From Candidatus Aminicenantota bacterium (GTDB taxonomy: Bacteria; Acidobacteriota; Aminicenantia; Aminicenantales; Aminicenantaceae), in the NCBI GenBank assembly GCA_016926925.1, contig JAFGNQ010000317.1, positions 1 to 11,451 on the forward strand: a DNA stretch of 11,451 bases. Direction: 5' to 3'. Below, piece after piece: positions 1 through 7,503 of this stretch. How positions within the stretch are numbered: position 1 is the first letter of the stretch; every line of letters begins with the position of its first letter. The position numbers were made by a program, and so were the translations under genes. The notes beneath the pieces were generated by a model. The model was not told the origin of the DNA and made no database searches. It was given only the letters and a program-made list of their open reading frames with translations.

Positions 1-31
1 CGATCATAGATATTAAAGAGGAGACACAATC

Positions 32-1189
32 ATGAAATCGAAATCCGATTCCATCGACACCAAGCTGATCCATGCGGGAGAAATCAGCCCCCGGATAGAA
101 GGAGCCATTTCCCTTCCCGTTTTCCAAACGTCCATATACGAATTCGAGGAAGGACTGGGATATCACGACATCCCCTATATCCGCATGAACAACACTCCCA
201 ACCATATCGCTCTTCACGGAAAACTGGCCGCGCTGGAAAATGCTGAGGCCGCCTTGGTCACAGCCTCTGGGATGGCGGCCATATCCACAACATTGCTGGC
301 CGTTCTTTCTTCGGGAGACCACTTTCTGGTCCAGGATTGTCTCTATGGGGGAACGCATGATTTCATCACTCAAGACCTGCCCTCATTGAACATCAACTAT
401 GACTTCATCAAGGGAAGTGCCCCGGAAACTTGGGAGGAGAAGCTCAGACCAGGGACAAAGGCTTTCTATGTGGAATCTTTGACCAATCCTCTGCTGGAAG
501 TTACGGACCTGGAATCCGTGGTCGAGTTCTGCAGAGAACACGGTTTGATAGCTATCATCGACAATACTTTCACGACTCCTGTAAATTATCGCCCGTCCGA
601 GCACGGCTTCGACCTTTCGATCCACAGTTGCTCCAAATACCTCAACGGCCACTCCGATATCGTCGGGGGCGCCGTCATCGGAAGTGCCGATCTATTGAAA
701 AAAGTAACCCACAAACTGAACCATCTGGGTGGCTCCATGGATCCACACACCTGTTATCTCCTTCACCGCGGGCTCCGGACGCTCGCTCTGCGCGTGCGCT
801 GTCAAAATCAAAGCGCACTGCAAATCGCCCGGTTCCTCTCACAGCACCCTGAAGTGGCCAAGGTCAATTACCCCGGTCTGGAAAGCCACCCCGGACACGA
901 TCGGGCCGCAAAACTTTTCGATGGTTTCGGAGGCATGATCAGCTTCGAATTGAAGGGCGGTATCAAGGCTGTGGATAAACTTCTCGACCGGTTGAATCTG
1001 GTCATCGTCGCCCCCAGCCTGGGAGGAATCGAAACTCTGGTCACCAAACCTGCCTCCACATCTCACGCCGGGATGACCTCTGATGAATTGAAAGAAGTGG
1101 GAATAACCGAAACTCTCATTCGGGTTTCGACGGGAATCGAAGCCCCGGAAGACCTCATCGCGGACTTCGATCAGGCAATCTCAAGGTAG
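32..1189 (+). CDS. PLP-dependent Cys/Met metabolism enzyme (cystathionine gamma-synthase/lyase-like)
   Basis: 385 aa, the usual length for this fold-type I family, which carries out gamma- or beta-elimination or replacement on sulfur amino acids in the cytoplasm. Visible landmarks: Y49-x-R51 (phosphate contact from the neighbouring subunit), S79-G80-M81 before the first PLP loop, Y105 in LYGGT (stacks on the PLP ring), D177 in IIDNTF (holds the pyridine nitrogen), K202 in HSCSKYLNGHSD (Schiff-base lysine), the SLGGIETL block from S329, PASTSHAGM at 340-348, and R364 (substrate carboxylate). All catalytic residues are present. The motif after Y49-x-R51 reads MNNTPN instead of the common SGNPT form, which suggests a side branch of the family. 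An AGAGGAGA ribosome binding site about 7 bases upstream supports the ATG at 32. Synthase, cystathionine lyase and methionine gamma-lyase cannot be separated by eye. Its promoter and operon partners lie outside the window. Confidence 0.93.
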   Translation: MKSKSDSIDTKLIHAGEISPRIEGAISLPVFQTSIYEFEEGLGYHDIPYIRMNNTPNHIALHGKLAALENAEAALVTASGMAAISTTLLAVLSSGDHFLVQDCLYGGTHDFITQDLPSLNINYDFIKGSAPETWEEKLRPGTKAFYVESLTNPLLEVTDLESVVEFCREHGLIAIIDNTFTTPVNYRPSEHGFDLSIHSCSKYLNGHSDIVGGAVIGSADLLKKVTHKLNHLGGSMDPHTCYLLHRGLRTLALRVRCQNQSALQIARFLSQHPEVAKVNYPGLESHPGHDRAAKLFDGFGGMISFELKGGIKAVDKLLDRLNLVIVAPSLGGIETLVTKPASTSHAGMTSDELKEVGITETLIRVSTGIEAPEDLIADFDQAISR

Positions 1190-1236
1190 CATAAGCCGGC
1201 TCGAATCGCAGCCTGAGTAGATCGACGGTCTTATGC
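1189..1236. terminator. Stem-loop between convergent genes, possible bidirectional terminator
   Basis: A perfect 7-bp inverted repeat, GCATAAG (1189-1195) and CTTATGC (1230-1236), brackets the whole gap between the convergent stop codons. The stem continues inward with CCG (1196-1198) pairing CGG (1226-1228) past one bulged base, then TCGA (1201-1204) pairing TCGA (1222-1225) past a two-base bulge. The loop is about 17 bases. A run of six T starts about 9 bases downstream on the plus strand (1246-1251), further away than in a classical intrinsic terminator. There is no T-run on the minus-strand side. It could end transcription in one or both directions or only protect 3' ends. Confidence 0.4.
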
Positions 1237-4200
1237 CTGAGCTCCTTTTTTACGCCGCATGCCTTCGAAAATGGAATACATAACAGGAATGATCACGAGC
1301 GTAATAAGAGTGGAGCTGAGAAGACCGCCGATGACGGCTCTGGCCATGGGCGCTTGAGCTTCTCCTCCCTCGTTAATCCCGAGAGCCAAGGGGATAAGAG
1401 CAATTATGGTGGTCGTAGCCGTCATCAAGATCGGGCGCAGTCGTCGCCGGCCAGCCTCCATTATAGCATCTCTTACCGACAACCCATCTCGGCGCCGCAG
1501 AAGATTGGTGTAATCCACAAGGAGGATGGCGTTGTTGACAACAATTCCCGCCAGCATGATGCAGCCGATATAGGACTGTACATTGAAAGTTGTGTTTGTC
1601 AGAAACAACATCAGGATGACACCGATAGCCGCCAGGGGGATAGAGAACATCACGACAAAAGGATCACGCAGGGACTCATAGAGCGAAGCCATCACCATAT
1701 AGACGAGGACCAATGCCAGGATAATACCGAAAAGCAGTTCCCGGAATGCTTTTTGCTGTTCCTCGTAATCGCCGGCGAAAACAATGCCAAAATCCTGTGG
1801 AACGGGAAGCGTGTGGAGTTTCACCTGGATGTCCCTTATGACCGATCCCATATCTCTCCCGCTGAAGTTAGCAGAAACAGTGACAATCCTCTCCTGATCT
1901 TTTCGCTCGATGCGCACAGGTCCTTTTCTCGGACGCATAGAGACCACGTTCCGCAGCATAACCGGCTGCCCTTCGGAATTGGTCAAAGTGAGGTCCATAA
2001 TCTCTTCCATACTCAACTTTTCGGCATCTTTGACCTGCACACGAATCCAGAACTCGTCACCGGCTTCCCGATAATTACTGGCCCGGCTTCCCGTGAGGAA
2101 TGTTTGAAGCGTGCTCGCAATCTGAGAGACGGTCAGTTTCATATCGGCTGCTTTCTGGCGGTCGATAATGATGAGTTCCTCGGGTGTTCCCGTCTCCCGG
2201 CTGATGCGCACATCCGTAATGCCGTCAACATCTTCGACAAGCCTCTGCACTTGGAGGGCCAGAGTATCCGCAGTATCCAGGTCATAGCCTCTGATTTCCA
2301 CCTGGATGTAATCACCGCCTCCCATGCCCATCCGCAACAGAAAAAAACCCTGCCCGGCCCTGATCCGGGTGATTATGCCGGGAATCCCGAACAGCTTTTC
2401 TCGCAAATCTGCTGCAATCTCCTCGCTTGACCTGGACCGCTCAGATTGCGGCACTAGAGCGATTCGCATCTCACCCACATGAGACCCGGAGGGCCGCCAA
2501 TCCGATCCTCCGATACTCTCGACCATACTCTCGATCTCGGGAACTTCTTTTTTTATGATGGCGGCCATTGTCTGGATTTTCTCATCAACGAGGCCGAGCC
2601 GGGTTCCCACCTCCATCTCTGTGCTCACTCTCACTTCACCCTCATCTGAAGCAGGCATGAATTCACTGCCCACAAGTCGGAAGAGCAAAAGGCTTCCAAT
2701 GAGAGTTACCGTGGTGACACCGATAACGAGAATACGATGGTTCAAGGCATAGCTGATAAGGTTTTTGTAGCTCTCTTCCATCCCGACAAAAAACTTTCCT
2801 GTTTTAACAAATATTTTCCTGCTCAACGATTTTGAGGACGAGTTTTCGATATTCGTAGTGCGCAGGATGCGGCTCGAGAGCATGGGCACGAGAGTCAGGG
2901 CGACGACCAGAGAACACAACAACGAAAACCCCACTACATATGAGAGCTGTTTGAACATGATCCCGGCCATTCCCTTAAGAAAGACGATGGGAAGAAAAAC
3001 GACCAGCGTTGTCAGCGTACTGGCAATAATGGCATTCGCAACCTCACTCGTCCCCTTTACGGCGGCCGACATCGGCCCTTCACCTGTTTCCTGCAGCCGG
3101 TAGATGTTCTCAAGAACCACGATGGCATTATCCACCAGCATACCGATTCCCAGGGCCAACCCTCCCAAAGTAATGATATTCAAAGTAAACCCGCCGAAAT
3201 AGATCAGAGCGAAAGTCCCGATGATGGAGATCGGGATTGCGGTGGCAATAACACTCGTACTCCTGAAGTTCCGAAGAAAAAAAAGGAGAACGAAAATCGC
3301 CAGCAATCCCCCATAGAGAGCGGCCCTTCCTACATTCGAAATCGACTGCTGGATGTATTTTGAGGAATCTATGATGGGAGTGAGCGTGATTTGGGGAAAA
3401 TCCTGGTGAACGCGGTCGATCTCTTTGAGTACGGCTTTGGCCACTTCAACAGTGTTTCGTCCGGATTGTTTGCTCACACCCAATCGAATTCCCGGCTTGC
3501 CGTTGACACGCACAATCCGGCGGATCTTCTGCCAGGAATCCTCGACTGTAGCGATCTCTTTGAGCTGAATGGGGACGCCGTCTCGAATGGCTATAACCGT
3601 GTTGCGAATCTCATCAAGGTTGGTGTAAATGCCGGGGGTTCGGATAAGGACCTCGAAGTTTCCACGATCGATGGTTCCAGCCGGAACATCCACATTCTCT
3701 GACCGGATCTTGCCGAGAATCAGATCCAACGGCAATCCTAACGCTTTGATCTTATCGGTCTCCAGGTTAACATGGATCTCCCTCTCCTGTCCCCCCCAGA
3801 CTCCCAAGGAAGCAACCCCGGGCACTCTTTCGATCCGGTACTTGATCTGGTCATCGATGAGGCGGCGTGCTTGGACAGGATCCAGATTGGAAGATGCGCC
3901 TAGAATGAGAATAGGGAAGCTGGCTGCATCGAACTTCATGAGTCGCGGCCTCTCCACATCCTCGGGGAATACCGGCATGATTCGATCCAACCGGTCTCTC
4001 ACATCATTGGTGGCCGCATCCAGGTCAATTCCCCATCCGAACGAGACCCGAACCTGACTGCTTCCCTCCGTCGAAATAGAAGTGACTTCCTCGACTCCGG
4101 GGACGGCAGCCATAGCTCCCTCAATAGGACGGGAGATCAGCTCTTCGACCTCTTCAGGGCTGGCATTCTCATACGTCGTGAATATGCTGAGCGTGGGATA

Positions 4201-4323
4201 AGTGATATCCGGCATTAGGTCGATGGGGAGGCGGCTGAAGGCTACTCCGCCAAGAATAAGCACGATCAACATGATCATGACTGTAAAAATGGGATGGTTG
4301 ACGGAAAACTGAGGCAGCTTCAC
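1231..4323 (-). CDS. RND efflux permease, inner membrane (HAE1/AcrB-like)
   Basis: 1030 aa, full length for the AcrB/HAE1 type. It is the proton-driven inner-membrane pump that hands substrates to the adaptor and outer-membrane channel encoded just upstream. Topology fits the family: TM1 near 12-30, first large periplasmic loop about 31-334, TM2-6 about 335-482, TM7 about 530-548, second periplasmic loop to about 860, TM8-12 about 862-1017. The TM4 motif is GMLVDNAIVVLEN: D398 matches AcrB D407, but the D408 position is N399. In TM10 (NNAILLVDYTN) the AcrB K940 position is also Asn (N940). These replacements are typical of one HAE branch and not of heavy-metal pumps. The GTG start overlaps the adaptor stop as GTGA, and GGAG lies 7 bases upstream, so the two are translationally coupled. 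Substrate (drug, lipid, solvent or other) cannot be told. Confidence 0.95.
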   Translation of the reverse strand: MKLPQFSVNHPIFTVMIMLIVLILGGVAFSRLPIDLMPDITYPTLSIFTTYENASPEEVEELISRPIEGAMAAVPGVEEVTSISTEGSSQVRVSFGWGIDLDAATNDVRDRLDRIMPVFPEDVERPRLMKFDAASFPILILGASSNLDPVQARRLIDDQIKYRIERVPGVASLGVWGGQEREIHVNLETDKIKALGLPLDLILGKIRSENVDVPAGTIDRGNFEVLIRTPGIYTNLDEIRNTVIAIRDGVPIQLKEIATVEDSWQKIRRIVRVNGKPGIRLGVSKQSGRNTVEVAKAVLKEIDRVHQDFPQITLTPIIDSSKYIQQSISNVGRAALYGGLLAIFVLLFFLRNFRSTSVIATAIPISIIGTFALIYFGGFTLNIITLGGLALGIGMLVDNAIVVLENIYRLQETGEGPMSAAVKGTSEVANAIIASTLTTLVVFLPIVFLKGMAGIMFKQLSYVVGFSLLCSLVVALTLVPMLSSRILRTTNIENSSSKSLSRKIFVKTGKFFVGMEESYKNLISYALNHRILVIGVTTVTLIGSLLLFRLVGSEFMPASDEGEVRVSTEMEVGTRLGLVDEKIQTMAAIIKKEVPEIESMVESIGGSDWRPSGSHVGEMRIALVPQSERSRSSEEIAADLREKLFGIPGIITRIRAGQGFFLLRMGMGGGDYIQVEIRGYDLDTADTLALQVQRLVEDVDGITDVRISRETGTPEELIIIDRQKAADMKLTVSQIASTLQTFLTGSRASNYREAGDEFWIRVQVKDAEKLSMEEIMDLTLTNSEGQPVMLRNVVSMRPRKGPVRIERKDQERIVTVSANFSGRDMGSVIRDIQVKLHTLPVPQDFGIVFAGDYEEQQKAFRELLFGIILALVLVYMVMASLYESLRDPFVVMFSIPLAAIGVILMLFLTNTTFNVQSYIGCIMLAGIVVNNAILLVDYTNLLRRRDGLSVRDAIMEAGRRRLRPILMTATTTIIALIPLALGINEGGEAQAPMARAVIGGLLSSTLITLVIIPVMYSIFEGMRRKKGAQA

Positions 4324-5564
4324 TTATTTTCTCCAGGTTTCTTAGCATTCGGAGTACCCGCTTCAATCGACGCCGGGAGCTTTTCATCGGGCGAACCCGG
4401 CCCTTTCTGAGGAAGTATGAGTGGGCTTCCATCGACAAGAAGGTGCTGTCCAAGAGTCACGATATACCCGGATAGAGATTCCGGCTCCAGGATTTCAGCC
4501 AGATCGTTGGAGGTGATTCCTATATGAACAGGAACAAATCGAGCTGTTTTATTTTCCGTGTCTGCGAGAAATACTCCCTGTTGAGTATCTCTTTTTACGA
4601 CCGATCCAACTGGGACGATCGTGACATCCACATGGCTATCGAACACGATTTGCACTCTGACGAACATACCCGGCTTTAAAAGCTCCTCGGTATTGTGAAT
4701 CTCTATTTCCAATCTGGCTTCTCTGGACGTCTCCTTCAACAGCGGAGCGATCCGGGCAATTTCCCCGGCAACCTGAAGGTCGGGGATGGCATCGGTGCCG
4801 ACAGTCGCTGCTTGACCCGTTTTGACCCGGAAGTAATCCTTGTCCGTGATGTGGATGACGGCAATCAGAGGGTCGATCTCAAGAATGGAAAGTATGGGTG
4901 CATTGGGAGTGAGCATGGCCCCCTCATCCACAAAACGCTCTCCCACAACCCGAATTCCTTCTCCATCTTCCCAGGTTGCCTGTATTCTCGTGTAGGATAA
5001 CCGCACCTTGGCTGCTTTGAGGGCTGCCTGTTTGTTGGCAACTTGCGCCTGTGCAACCTTATACTTGGACTCCTGTGTGACATACAGGCTCTTGGCCGAG
5101 TCAAGCTCGGAATCGGATGAGATGCCTCTGCTGTGCAGCTCCAGCACTCTCTCGAATTCTCTTTGGGCGGTATCAAAGGAGCTCTTTGTCTCTTCGAGAT
5201 TGGCCTGTGTCACCAACAAATCTGCCTCGGCTTGGATGACTTGCTGGCTGTATTCTTCATCATCGAGCACAGCAATCAACTGACCGCGTCGAATCTCATC
5301 GCCGATATTGACCAAAAGTCTTTCCAGTCTTCCGGAGATCTTCGGAGCGATGATGAATTGGCTTTTGGGAATGAGAGAACCGGTAAAGTTCCCGATATCC
5401 TGAATAAGCCCTTTTTTTACAGCTGTAAGCTCAACGGCGACCGGCATGGCCATCCGCTGGAAATCGGCTCCGCTACTGTTCTTGAATCCTTTATTATACA
5501 CCTGCCATCCTATAAGACCTGCAGCGATGCACCCTATAACGATAAGTATGGTTTTTTTCTTCAT
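4320..5564 (-). CDS. Periplasmic adaptor of RND pump (membrane fusion protein, HlyD/AcrA type)
   Basis: 414 aa. It bridges the RND permease and the TolC-like channel across the periplasm. An N-terminal hydrophobic stretch (about 5-21, after MKKK) is either a membrane anchor or a signal. VIGC at 9-12 resembles a lipobox, but the cysteine sits very early, so lipoprotein status is uncertain. A lipoyl-like half domain follows (about 70-104, APKISGRLERLLVNIGDEI). A long alpha-hairpin spans about 105-190, rich in Gln, Glu, Ala and Lys heptads. The second lipoyl half is about 191-225 with a short extra insert around 197-205. A beta-barrel (about 228-306) and a membrane-proximal domain (about 315-383) follow. 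The C-terminal tail (about 386-414) is rich in Pro, Lys and Glu and looks unstructured. The start at 5564 has GAGG about 5 bases upstream. It lies 91 bases behind the channel gene and overlaps the permease gene. Confidence 0.94.
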   Translation of the reverse strand: MKKKTILIVIGCIAAGLIGWQVYNKGFKNSSGADFQRMAMPVAVELTAVKKGLIQDIGNFTGSLIPKSQFIIAPKISGRLERLLVNIGDEIRRGQLIAVLDDEEYSQQVIQAEADLLVTQANLEETKSSFDTAQREFERVLELHSRGISSDSELDSAKSLYVTQESKYKVAQAQVANKQAALKAAKVRLSYTRIQATWEDGEGIRVVGERFVDEGAMLTPNAPILSILEIDPLIAVIHITDKDYFRVKTGQAATVGTDAIPDLQVAGEIARIAPLLKETSREARLEIEIHNTEELLKPGMFVRVQIVFDSHVDVTIVPVGSVVKRDTQQGVFLADTENKTARFVPVHIGITSNDLAEILEPESLSGYIVTLGQHLLVDGSPLILPQKGPGSPDEKLPASIEAGTPNAKKPGENK

Positions 5565-5655
5565 TGTTCCTCTCTGAGACCGGAAACCCGTCCGGATGAC
5601 ATTCCTGATATCCTCTTTTTCTTTAGACTAATCCTTATTAATAATTACGCAAAAA
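5565..5655 (-). other. Leader gap between channel and adaptor genes
   Basis: 91 bases without a gene. The part nearest the channel stop is AT-rich and contains a perfect 10-bp palindrome, TTATTAATAA (5635-5644). A small hairpin, CCGGA (5580-5584) with TCCGG (5591-5595) around a six-base loop, ends about 15 bases upstream of the adaptor ATG, just before its ribosome binding site. No T-tract follows the hairpin, so it is not a terminator. The sequence does not show a convincing internal promoter, and co-transcription of the three pump genes is the simpler reading. Confidence 0.35.
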
Positions 5656-7230
5656 TCAAGGTTGCGGTTTCGAATTCAACCCGGCTTCGTAAAACTTTAT
5701 ATTTTTGGATTCAAAGGTTGTTCCCAAAACTCTGTCCAGATGCGCCAGTGACAGAGCATAATCCACCATAGCTTTCAATTCGGCACTCCGGGCATTAGCC
5801 ACATCCCTCTGAAAAAGAAGGATGAAATAGTTTGTTGATTTTCCGACATTGAATTTTTCGTGTTCCGCTTCCAGCTTCTTTTGGGCAAGCGCACGCGCCG
5901 CCCTGTATGCCTGAACCCTCTTATAATTCGTCTGTACACCCCTGACTGCGGTTTTGATTTCGAGGTAGATCTGTTGTTTCTGATTCTTTAACTTAAAGAG
6001 AGTTTGCTCGACATTGACCTTTGCCCGGGCATATTCGGCCCTGGAGAGCAAGGTGTTCACGGGAATACTCAGAGTCAATCCCAAGGACCAATTGTTATAC
6101 TTGAAATCGAAGGCGTCTCGCAAAGCATCCTGCAGACCTCCGGGTATGGTGCCGATAATCTCTCCGGTCAATGGATTGCCGCCACTATAAAGAATTTGGT
6201 CACCCGAAATTCCAGGGCTCCAATAAGACGCCTGGAAATTCAGTTCAGGCAGAAGTTGGTTCTTTGCATAGCTCAGATTGAGTTCTTGATTCTTCAGGTC
6301 CATCTTCATGGCTTTCAAATCGGGCCGGTTTGCCAGAGCGGTGACCATGGCCTCTTCGACGTTTATTTCCCGCTTATCGGAAGCAGGGTTGTCTTCAGGA
6401 ATGATTTCGACCAAATCCGCTGTTTCCATTTCCGGGAGATTGATGATCGTTTTCAGAAGATCTTCATTATTTTTCACCAAGGCTTCCGCCTGCAGGATAT
6501 CCGCTTCTCGTGTGGCGACCTCCGCTTCGGCCGTGTAGATCTCTATGGGAGCCATGGTGCCCACTTCCACTTTTCTTTTGTTTTCTTCAAGAAGGTCCCG
6601 GGCGAGCTTCAGAGACTGCTGCTTGACTTTTAAATCTTCAGTACTGTACGCAAGATTCCAGTAAGCTTCTTCGACGCTGTAGATGATGCTGAGAAGATTA
6701 TGTGTCATTTGGTATTCGGATATTTCCAGGTTATTTGAAGCGATAATGATTTCCCTTCGGTTGATATTCAATCCAAAGTTTTTCAAAAGAGGCTGAGTGA
6801 AATTCAAGGTCAGTGTGGCCCCATAGCGTGGGTTGATCGTCTGTAATCTTCTTGTGGTGTCATTCTTGTAGATGTTGAGATCGACGGCCAATCTTCCCCC
6901 TGTCGGTATGAACTGATTCAAATTCACTGTGAAGTCGCTGAAGAGTGTACTGACCTGATCCCCGCCGTCAAAAAAAGAATAGGAAGGCGTTATCGTATTT
7001 TGATCGTTGTAATTGAATGAAAGTTCCGGCAGGAAGATTTCTTTGGCAAGGGAGACGGTATGCTGCGCAATATCCGGATTCAGAACCTCGACCGCGACTC
7101 CGAGGTTGTTCTTCATTGCGCTGACGATGCATTCTTCAAGAGTCAGAGAGACCTTTCGCTCCTGGGCAAAAGATCCCGAAGCTAGGATCGCTATCATGAG
7201 AGTTATAAACCCGATGTTTCGTCTTGACAT
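5656..7230 (-). CDS. TolC-family outer-membrane efflux channel
   Basis: 524 aa. It has a clear Sec signal peptide, with a hydrophobic core at about 6-19 and a likely cut after SFA22 before Q23. The rest shows the internal duplication of outer-membrane efflux proteins. The first repeat starts at LTLEECIVSAMKNN (29-42) and runs through the long helix around 180-260 with KRKVEVGTMAPIEIYTAEAE (218-237). The second begins near 290 (INVEEAMVTALANRPDL) and its matching helix segment is HEKFNVGKSTNYFILLFQRD (457-476). Stretches at about 70-145 and 330-390, with alternating polar and aromatic residues, fit the beta-barrel strands of each repeat. The ATG at 7230 has TAAGGAGA about 6 bases upstream. It is the first gene of the pump operon, and the promoter and operator are in the gap before it. 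The order channel-adaptor-permease indicates a dedicated channel and not a shared housekeeping TolC. Confidence 0.94.
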   Translation of the reverse strand: MSRRNIGFITLMIAILASGSFAQERKVSLTLEECIVSAMKNNLGVAVEVLNPDIAQHTVSLAKEIFLPELSFNYNDQNTITPSYSFFDGGDQVSTLFSDFTVNLNQFIPTGGRLAVDLNIYKNDTTRRLQTINPRYGATLTLNFTQPLLKNFGLNINRREIIIASNNLEISEYQMTHNLLSIIYSVEEAYWNLAYSTEDLKVKQQSLKLARDLLEENKRKVEVGTMAPIEIYTAEAEVATREADILQAEALVKNNEDLLKTIINLPEMETADLVEIIPEDNPASDKREINVEEAMVTALANRPDLKAMKMDLKNQELNLSYAKNQLLPELNFQASYWSPGISGDQILYSGGNPLTGEIIGTIPGGLQDALRDAFDFKYNNWSLGLTLSIPVNTLLSRAEYARAKVNVEQTLFKLKNQKQQIYLEIKTAVRGVQTNYKRVQAYRAARALAQKKLEAEHEKFNVGKSTNYFILLFQRDVANARSAELKAMVDYALSLAHLDRVLGTTFESKNIKFYEAGLNSKPQP

Positions 7231-7330
7231 TCCAGTCTCCTTAGCGTCAAATCATTCTTAGGATTAATCAGATACAATCAGGCAGGTTTGAATACGGCTT
7301 GGCCTTCTCCAATCTATTGCTAAAGCATCC

Positions 7331-7362
7331 TAGTATTCTGAATTAAAAGACCCTGAATACTA
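7331..7362. promoter_or_regulatory. Perfect inverted repeat at the promoter start site, candidate repressor operator
   Basis: TAGTATTC (7331-7338) and GAATACTA (7355-7362) form a perfect 8-bp inverted repeat with a 16-base spacer. One arm touches the -10 box and covers the expected start site. Half-site centres are 24 bp apart, a spacing that would place two DNA-binding heads on nearly the same face of the helix. Drug-pump operons are often controlled by local repressors (TetR or MarR types) at such sites. No regulator gene is in the window, so the binding protein is unknown. As RNA the stem would be AU-rich and weak, which favours a DNA site. Confidence 0.5.
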
Positions 7363-7391
7363 TTTATAGCGGATTTGTCTATAATATTCAA
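7363..7391 (-). promoter_or_regulatory. Sigma-70-type promoter of the efflux operon
   Basis: Read on the minus strand: TTGAAT (-35, 7391 to 7386; 4 of 6 consensus bases), a spacer of exactly 17 bases, then TATAAA (-10, 7368 to 7363; 5 of 6). Transcription would start near 7356, giving an untranslated leader of about 125 bases before the channel ATG at 7230. It is the best-matching pair seen by eye in the gap. No UP element is evident. Confidence 0.6.
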
Positions 7392-7503
7392 TCCTTTCCT
7401 CTCCTCGGGGACTCATCCGAGTTCAATACAAAAGATCAGGAATAAGAATAAGTATACTCCAATCGATCTTGATTTATTTTATGACTTTGAAAAAAAGCAG
7501 GAG

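Larger units (their letters stand above)
7231..7503. other. Intergenic control region of the efflux operon
   Basis: 273 bases without a gene between the end of the dehydratase run and the channel gene. It is clearly more AT-rich than the flanking genes. It holds a T7 tract (minus strand, 7490-7496) just after the dehydratase stop, a sigma-70-like promoter (7363-7391), an 8+8 bp inverted repeat (7331-7362), and the ribosome binding site of the channel gene. No small open frame with a plausible ribosome binding site was found. Confidence 0.7.

Noticed and set aside
1354..2430. Long open frame (358 codons) on the plus strand opposite the RND permease gene
   Set aside because: It lies wholly antisense to a well-conserved gene, has a His/Gln/Asp-rich composition without recognisable motifs, and no ribosome binding site stands out. 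It is a mirror effect of the permease codon use.
5600..5655. Internal promoter before the adaptor gene
   Set aside because: AT-rich sequence with a TTATTAATAA palindrome, but no -35/-10 pair with good matches at 16-18 base spacing was found.
5133..5771. Open frame (212 codons) on the plus strand across the adaptor and channel genes
   Set aside because: It overlaps two real genes on the other strand, shows no family motif and crosses their intergenic gap. It is chance open frame.
7231..7503. Riboswitch in the long leader of the channel gene
   Set aside because: Apart from the 8-bp inverted repeat no conserved multi-stem architecture could be recognised, and efflux operons of this type are normally controlled by DNA-binding repressors.
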